The notes beneath the pieces were generated by a model. It saw nothing but the letters and a program-made list of their open reading frames with translations. It was not told where the DNA came from and did not search any database. The position numbers and the translations under genes are program-made. Below, piece after piece: positions 5,787 to 8,878 of a stretch of 8,878 nucleotides of DNA (position 1 is the first letter of the stretch; the number at the start of each line of letters is the position of its first letter). Location: positions 1-8,878 of the forward strand of contig JABEUO010000056.1 of NCBI GenBank assembly GCA_013044415.1, given 5' to 3'. This stretch comes from Acidimicrobiaceae bacterium. Lineage in GTDB: Bacteria > Actinomycetota > Acidimicrobiia > Acidimicrobiales > Acidimicrobiaceae.

Positions 5787-6836
5787 GTGTCTTTTTCAGG
5801 TTATCGAACGACGAAGACTGCTAAAAGGTGGATTGGCCTTCTCCTCATGGCTGGTACCGTCGGCCTGGCGATCTACTTCCTCCGATCGAAGGTTATCGAG
5901 CTAAAGGGGATCGAGCACTATTTCGCCACCCTCGACCTTTCCTACGTGGCCCTCGCAATAGTTCTTGAGCTACTGTCACTTGCAGCGTACGCCTCGGTCT
6001 CCTACTACTTGATCCGTGGCATGCAGCGGAGACTTCCCTTTGTAAAGCTAGTGCTGGCTTCATCAGCATCGACCGCACTGGGTAATTCGGTTCCTTTTGG
6101 TGCCGCCGCTTCGACATATTACTTCTACCATCGACTGCGTAGGCTGTCGCTCGATCCGTCGCGGTCGGCGTTGGTATTGGCGGGACTTAACATTCTAACG
6201 ATCTTGGCACTCGTCGTCCTCGCCGTGGTTGGGGCGCTAGGTGATCAAGGTCAGGCTGAGGGCCTGGTGTCTCCTGTCGATATGGCATTCTTAGCCCTGG
6301 TGGTTGGCTTACTTCTATTCATGGTACTCAAGGCTGAACTAGTTGTCTCCAGGTTTGCTTACTGGATCAACTACTTGAAGTCTATTCGCAAAGGAGGAGT
6401 AGAAGCCGTCAGAGCCGCAAACGAGGCGAGGGCTCGAACCCAGTTGATCAAGATTGGCAGGACGGAGACCGCTTTTGGGTTCGTGGCGGCCTTTTTGAAT
6501 TGGCTATTTGACCTGGCGGTACTTTTCTTGATGCTACATAGCACTCATTCTCAAGTTTCACTCCTGGGTGTCGTGTTGTCATATTCGGTCGGTGCTCTAG
6601 CTGCAAACCTCCCTCTGACACCCGGGGGACTAGGCGTGGTGGAAGGTTCGATGGCCGTAGCGCTGGTCGCATTTGGAGGTCATGAGGTTCCCGCTATTGC
6701 AGCGGTGGTACTTTACCGGCTCTTCAGTTACTGGTTACTGCTGCCACTGGGTGCTATTTCACACGGGGTGATCAAGTACTTTGAGGCGAGACAAGGCGAA
6801 AGGGAAGATGGGTGGGTGACCAGTAATGAGATCTGA
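5787..6836 (+). CDS. Flippase-like integral membrane protein (LPG synthase TM / UPF0104 family)
   Basis: A 349-residue polytopic membrane protein of the lysylphosphatidylglycerol synthase transmembrane-domain family (UPF0104, also including AglD-like proteins). Relatives include the flippase half of MprF, but there is no C-terminal aminoacyl-transferase domain here, so lipid lysinylation is not implied. Hydrophobic segments are seen near 14-33, 51-75, 87-110, 128-150, 164-183, 226-250, 257-275 and 288-325. The family signature is clear: N274-L275-P276-L277-T278-P279-G280-G281-L282-G283, E286, then Y310-R311 and Y315-W316. An early pore-like motif, A97-L98-G99-N100-S101-V102-P103-F104-G105, is also typical. 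A basic cytoplasmic loop (about 195-226) separates the halves. The start is GTG at 5787 with AAGGGGA upstream. The gene overlaps the following lipoprotein gene by 11 nt, suggesting co-translation. Probable role: movement of a lipid or lipid-linked substrate; the substrate is unknown. Confidence 0.82.
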   Translation: MSFSGYRTTKTAKRWIGLLLMAGTVGLAIYFLRSKVIELKGIEHYFATLDLSYVALAIVLELLSLAAYASVSYYLIRGMQRRLPFVKLVLASSASTALGNSVPFGAAASTYYFYHRLRRLSLDPSRSALVLAGLNILTILALVVLAVVGALGDQGQAEGLVSPVDMAFLALVVGLLLFMVLKAELVVSRFAYWINYLKSIRKGGVEAVRAANEARARTQLIKIGRTETAFGFVAAFLNWLFDLAVLFLMLHSTHSQVSLLGVVLSYSVGALAANLPLTPGGLGVVEGSMAVALVAFGGHEVPAIAAVVLYRLFSYWLLLPLGAISHGVIKYFEARQGEREDGWVTSNEI

Positions 6837-7227
6837 TCCCGCAAGGCGCTCATTATCTAGAGTTTGTACCGGTCTGGCCGTATCCGGCCTCGCTATCTCC
6901 GGTGCCTTGCTCTCTGGTTGCGGGGGGTCAAATTCGCTTGCAGGGACTTCGGCGTCGAACTGCTTAGCGTCGTTGTCTGCGGCGATTGCGACTCAACCTT
7001 CAGACTCTCAGTTTTTGGGGATGCGAGAAATATCCAAAGCCGCTGCAAGACGATTTGTGCACCTGAAGCGGTATGACTCATCGGCACCGCTGTGCGTAGT
7101 TGGTTTCAGGTTAGAAAACGGCACTAAAAAGGGAGAGTTATTGGAGGTCTATTCACTCGGTACTTCCAAAAGGGTGGGGACTATCTACTTATACCGATCC
7201 AGTTTCAATTTAGCACACCCTTTTTAG
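6826..7227 (+). CDS. Small predicted lipoprotein, function unknown
   Basis: A 133-residue protein not recognised as any named family. The N-terminus is a textbook lipoprotein signal: basic start (R2, R7, R8, R12), hydrophobic stretch (about 13-29) and lipobox L29-S30-G31-C32 followed by GGS, so the mature chain of about 102 residues should be anchored outside the membrane through C32. R7-R8-S-L resembles a weak Tat motif. The mature part has two further cysteines, C46 and C90, that could form a disulfide, and a mixed alpha/beta pattern with strands near 89-96, 105-110 and 115-122. ATG at 6826 lies inside the last codons of the flippase-like gene, in another frame (11-nt overlap), with only a weak G-rich stretch upstream, so translational coupling is likely. 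It may act with its membrane neighbour; this is inference from position only. Confidence 0.7.
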   Translation: MRSDPARRSLSRVCTGLAVSGLAISGALLSGCGGSNSLAGTSASNCLASLSAAIATQPSDSQFLGMREISKAAARRFVHLKRYDSSAPLCVVGFRLENGTKKGELLEVYSLGTSKRVGTIYLYRSSFNLAHPF

Positions 7228-7241
7228 GATCACCGTTAGTT

Positions 7242-7309
7242 GACGCTCAGAAGGGCCACCACCTTTGCGGGGTCCCCGCACCTTCGCTTGGCAGTGGTCC
7301 TGGAGCGTC
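7242..7309 (+). repeat. Three-tier nested inverted repeat in the convergent gap
   Basis: Outer arm GACGCTC (7242-7248) matches GAGCGTC (7303-7309). The middle arm A-GGGCCAC (7252-7259) pairs with GTGGTCC-T (7294-7301) through one G-U. Inner TGCGGG (7266-7271) pairs with CCCGCA (7275-7280) around a GTC loop. The wobble is G-U in plus-strand RNA but A-C in minus-strand RNA, favouring a structure in the 3' end of the flippase/lipoprotein transcript. No T-run follows on either side, so a classical terminator is doubtful. The rest of 7228-7410 holds three AGTT-type short repeats (7313-7340) and no gene. Confidence 0.55.
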
Positions 7310-7410
7310 TGAAGTTGACCAGTTAGGCCATAGTTCGACCCACTGACGGTGTCGGATGGTCTTGGATTCCTTTTCAGGGCGACGACCGATACGTCCAGAG
7401 TCTGCAAACG

Positions 7411-8878
7411 TCAGTCGGCCTGCCGCTTCGAGGTTCTATTTCTCGCCCGGTCACTTTGGATCAGGGATGTCTTTCTTATCCTCACCGACAAGGGGGTGAC
7501 CTCTAGGCACTCATCTTCTGCTATAAATTCTAGGGCGGCTTCGAGCGTCAGCTTCTTGGGCGGTGAGAGCCTTACGAGTTCTTCGGATGTCGATGACCTG
7601 ATGTTATTTAGTTTCTTTTCCTTGGTCGGATTGACATCCATGTCCTCGGTCCTCGAGTTTTCCCCGATGACCATTCCTTCGTAAACGTCCTCGCCGGGAG
7701 CGATAAAAAGTTGGCCCCTTTCCTGCAGGTTGATCAGCGCATATCCGGTGGATACGCCTATGCGATCGGCAACTAAAGAACCGGAAGCCCTAGCTTTGAT
7801 ATCGCCAGCATGCTCTGAATACCCATCGAAGGCATGGTGGATGATCGCAGTGCCTTTTGTTTGGGACAACACATCGCTACGGAGACCGAGTAGACCCCTC
7901 GAGGGGATCCTAAATATTGCCCGAGTCCAGCCCGAGCCGTTGGCGACGATAGAAACCAGGGTCGCCTTTCTGGGCGATACGCATTGGGTTAGGGATCCGA
8001 AATGCTCTTCTGGGATATCGACTTCAAGTCGCTCGTAGGGTTCGCATAGTTTGTCATTAATGATCCTGGTTATAGCCTGCGGCTTCCCGACGGTAAGTTC
8101 GAAACCTTCACGCCTCATGGTCTCTATCAGTACTGCTAATGCGAGTTCGCCTCTGCCCTGCACCTCCCAGGTGTCGGTTCTGTCGGTGGTGAGGACCTTC
8201 AATGAAACGTTTCCGATCAATTCTTGGCTGAGTCGTGAACCGATCAATCTCGCGGTCACCTTCGTGCCTTCACGACCGGCCATGGGTGAAGAGTTTACCG
8301 AAAATGTCATTGAAATAGCCGGTTCATCCACCGTGATTGGAGGAAGTCTTATGGGGTTTTCCGGATCAGAGATACTGTCGCCGATAGATACGTCTTCTAA
8401 CCCAGCAAAGATTGCGATTTCTCCCGGTCCAACTTCGTCGACTGACTTCCGGTCCAGATTGTCCGGCACGAAGAGCTCGACTATCCGGACTTTTTTCATT
8501 TCAGAATCCTTAGGGAACCAGGCAACCTGCTGTCCCTTTTTTAGCCTTCCACTGCTTATCCGGGATATTGCCAGTCGACCGAGGTAGGGACTACCGTCGA
8601 TGTTTGCTACCATCGCCGAGAGTGGCATGGACTCTTCGTAGCTTGGAGCTGGCACGTCCGCCTTGATGGCGTCGAAAAGCGGAGAAAGATCGGTGCCGTG
8701 CTGATTGGGATCTAAACTCGCCCAGCCATTACGCCCCGATGCATAGAGGGTTGGAAATTCGATCTGATGTTCGTCGGCTTCGAGGTCAAAGAATAACTCC
8801 AGCACTTCGTCTAGAACTTCCTTCACCCTGGCATCAGGGCGATCAACCTTGTTGAGGACGGTGATTATCGGTAGCTTG
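7411..8878 (-). CDS. typA: TypA/BipA ribosome-binding GTPase, 5' end outside window
   Basis: The visible 489 codons are the C-terminal four-fifths of TypA (BipA), a translational GTPase related to EF-G and LepA that binds the 70S ribosome and supports 50S assembly and growth under stress such as cold. The window edge cuts the gene inside the G domain: the G4 motif NKVD is at 8853-8842, followed by RPDARVKEVLDEVLELFFDL, a TypA hallmark, then YASGRNGWAS. Domain II and III segments follow (e.g. GRGELALAVLIETMRREGFEL). The TypA-specific C-terminal domain is unmistakable: PSRGLLGLRSD, HHAFDGYSEHAG, GMVIGENSR, EKKLNNIRSS, LTLEAALEFIAEDECLEVTP and VRIRK. About 115-120 N-terminal residues with G1-G3 are missing. 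The GTG at 8826 is an internal Val codon, not the start. It converges on the lipoprotein gene. Confidence 0.95.
   Translation of the reverse strand, partial: KLPIITVLNKVDRPDARVKEVLDEVLELFFDLEADEHQIEFPTLYASGRNGWASLDPNQHGTDLSPLFDAIKADVPAPSYEESMPLSAMVANIDGSPYLGRLAISRISSGRLKKGQQVAWFPKDSEMKKVRIVELFVPDNLDRKSVDEVGPGEIAIFAGLEDVSIGDSISDPENPIRLPPITVDEPAISMTFSVNSSPMAGREGTKVTARLIGSRLSQELIGNVSLKVLTTDRTDTWEVQGRGELALAVLIETMRREGFELTVGKPQAITRIINDKLCEPYERLEVDIPEEHFGSLTQCVSPRKATLVSIVANGSGWTRAIFRIPSRGLLGLRSDVLSQTKGTAIIHHAFDGYSEHAGDIKARASGSLVADRIGVSTGYALINLQERGQLFIAPGEDVYEGMVIGENSRTEDMDVNPTKEKKLNNIRSSTSEELVRLSPPKKLTLEAALEFIAEDECLEVTPLSVRIRKTSLIQSDRARNRTSKRQAD

Noticed and set aside
7325..7345. GTTCGA-like T-loop of a tRNA in the convergent gap
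   Set aside because: No flanking T-stem, anticodon arm or acceptor stem could be formed around it.
7349..7684. Plus-strand open frame starting in the convergent gap
   Set aside because: Most of it is antisense to the conserved TypA C-terminus, and its Ser-rich translation resembles no family.
8051..8587. Long plus-strand open frame antisense to typA (178 codons)
   Set aside because: It lies wholly inside strongly conserved TypA coding sequence, has a low-complexity Ser/Pro/Arg-rich translation and no ribosome site; a shadow frame.
8824..8826. GTG as the start of the GTPase gene
   Set aside because: The frame stays open to the window edge and encodes the G4 motif NKVD upstream, so the gene begins outside the window.

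Overview
The window looks like ordinary chromosomal DNA from a bacterium, most likely an actinobacterium of moderate G+C (by eye slightly above half). Grounds: a small split-barrel flavin/F420-type PPOX protein, an actinobacterial-style carboxyltransferase and PPOX-like oxidoreductase, heavy use of TTG and GTG starts (five of eight visible starts), and a Gram-positive-style membrane flippase-like protein. An Acidimicrobiia-type host is my best guess, but nothing here proves it. I see no phage, IS, CRISPR, tRNA or rRNA.

Layout, left to right. Positions 1-257 hold no convincing gene; a hairpin plus T-run at 52-76 may terminate a gene lying to the left. A GNAT acetyltransferase (258-770, minus) and a nitroreductase (850-1581, plus) diverge from a 79-bp gap containing a perfect 12-bp palindrome. 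A four-gene minus-strand operon follows, in transcription order: FAD-dependent amine-oxidase-like oxidoreductase (5691-4330), acyl-CoA carboxyltransferase (4326-2944), PPOX split-barrel protein (2918-2496) and a CaCA cation exchanger (2499-1537). Its genes are 3 nt apart, 25 nt apart and overlapping by 4 nt. The last gene overlaps the nitroreductase tail-to-tail by 45 bp. From a second divergent promoter region (5692-5786) a plus-strand pair runs: a flippase-like membrane protein (5787-6836) and an overlapping small lipoprotein (6826-7227). The 183-bp convergent gap 7228-7410 contains a three-tier nested inverted repeat. The right end is the 3' four-fifths or so of typA/bipA (minus), whose 5' end lies outside the window.

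How the genes may work together: the operon joins two flavin/deazaflavin-type redox proteins, a carboxyltransferase lacking its biotin partners in view, and a transporter. Together with the flippase-like protein and lipoprotein this has an envelope/lipid flavour, but that link is inference. I did not find a clearly new system. The best leads are the nested hairpin, the diverged active-site motifs in the carboxyltransferase and exchanger, and the palindrome between the GNAT and nitroreductase genes.
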